NCBI GenBank assembly: GCA_029207755.1
Contig: JARCOQ010000001.1
Coordinates: 88,833,637-88,897,636, forward strand
Reading direction: 5' to 3'
From: Chamaea fasciata
Lineage: Eukaryota; Chordata; Aves; Passeriformes; Sylviidae
DNA length: 64,000 bases
The notes below the pieces were generated by a model. It saw nothing but the letters and a program-made list of their open reading frames with translations. It ran no database searches and was not told the DNA's origin. Positions 63,546-64,000 of this stretch are shown in pieces (the first letter of the stretch is position 1; every line of letters begins with the position of its first letter). A program made the translations under genes and the position numbers.

Positions 63546-64000
63546 GTTTTACTTCACTAATTCTCACATTATTTCAGACAGTAACTGCCCTTCCATTACC
63601 ATCTCCAGAGTGAGCCCAGTATGTTGCTATGGGGCATTGCAGTCTTTTACAGTGGTCCCTGTCAAAAATCATAAAATATTTTGGAGTGAAAAAAATTAGA
63701 TTACAGGAAAAAAAAATAGAATGGAAAGGTAGGTAAAAAAAAACAGTGTACCTGGTCCTGTTGTGAAGCATGGGAAGCTGAAAAACATGTTTGGTGTTTG
63801 AACAGCTGATGCAATGTGTACCTTTACTCCCTGAGGGATAGTTACCATAAAGAAAGAGGCAAATGGCAGAAAGGCACAGGCTTTCATTGCAGAGTGAAAT
63901 ATATCTCCTTTGCAGAACAGATCATAGAAGCAAATTACTTTCTTTTTGTCAGTTGAACTCTGTAGTATTTGATTTGGGTGAATATAGTAGTATGCTAGAG

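Larger units (their letters stand above)
58802..64000 (+). other. Start of the first intron (putative)
   Basis: Begins with GTGAGTGCTGAG and runs off the window. It contains an ATT/AAT simple repeat (59,839-59,862), a T-run near 60,953-60,966, a purine-rich stretch at about 61,490-62,340, an ancient L3-like element and a (GT) microsatellite. No further exon with both splice sites and a recognisable product was found. Confidence 0.5.

Noticed and set aside
1..64000. CRISPR arrays, operons, prokaryotic defence islands
   Set aside because: There are no spacer-repeat arrays, ribosome-binding-site-led gene strings or bacterial gene families. CR1 and ERVL-type elements show the DNA is avian.

Overview
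The window looks like avian nuclear DNA. The main evidence is a set of CR1 non-LTR retrotransposon copies in both orientations, several with the reverse-transcriptase reading and the typical 3' end (tails built on ATTCTATGATT), plus an ERVL-type solo LTR with a 5-bp target-site duplication. Weaker traces of older amniote repeats (MIR/L2/L3-like) fit this. I cannot name the species from the sequence. There is no bacterial-style gene organisation, and almost all open frames are short chance frames.

Layout. 1-21,897 is non-coding and mostly single-copy: a 62-bp segment duplicated 1.1 kb apart (1842-1903 and 2960-3021), the solo LTR (6604-7017), simple repeats, and an AT-rich stretch (about 11.9-13.7 kb) that resembles conserved non-coding sequence. 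21,898-23,560 is a block of three adjoining antisense CR1 copies, one with an internal deletion. 25,300-26,635, 30,010-30,446 and 37,870-38,304 are sense CR1 copies. The longest keeps decayed reverse-transcriptase motifs, including FADD. 35,490-35,700 is a strand-asymmetric A/C-rich tract. 38.3-57.7 kb is again non-coding, with faint ancient repeats, simple repeats and a few short regulatory-looking sequences.

The only convincing gene evidence is at the right-hand side. A GC- and CpG-rich island (about 57.73-58.58 kb) has a TATA-like box at its upstream edge (57,896). It leads into a plus-strand coding exon that probably starts at 58,630 and ends at a consensus splice donor at 58,801/58,802. 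This would be the first coding exon of a gene running off the right edge, with 58,802-64,000 as its first intron. I could not identify the gene from its first 57 residues.

I found no RNA gene, CRISPR array, operon or clear new system. The observations most worth following up are the unidentified first exon with its CpG-island promoter, the duplicated 62-bp segment flanked by 15-bp direct repeats, the internally deleted CR1 copy, and several short paired motifs (tandem octamers, tandem TATAAAAGG).
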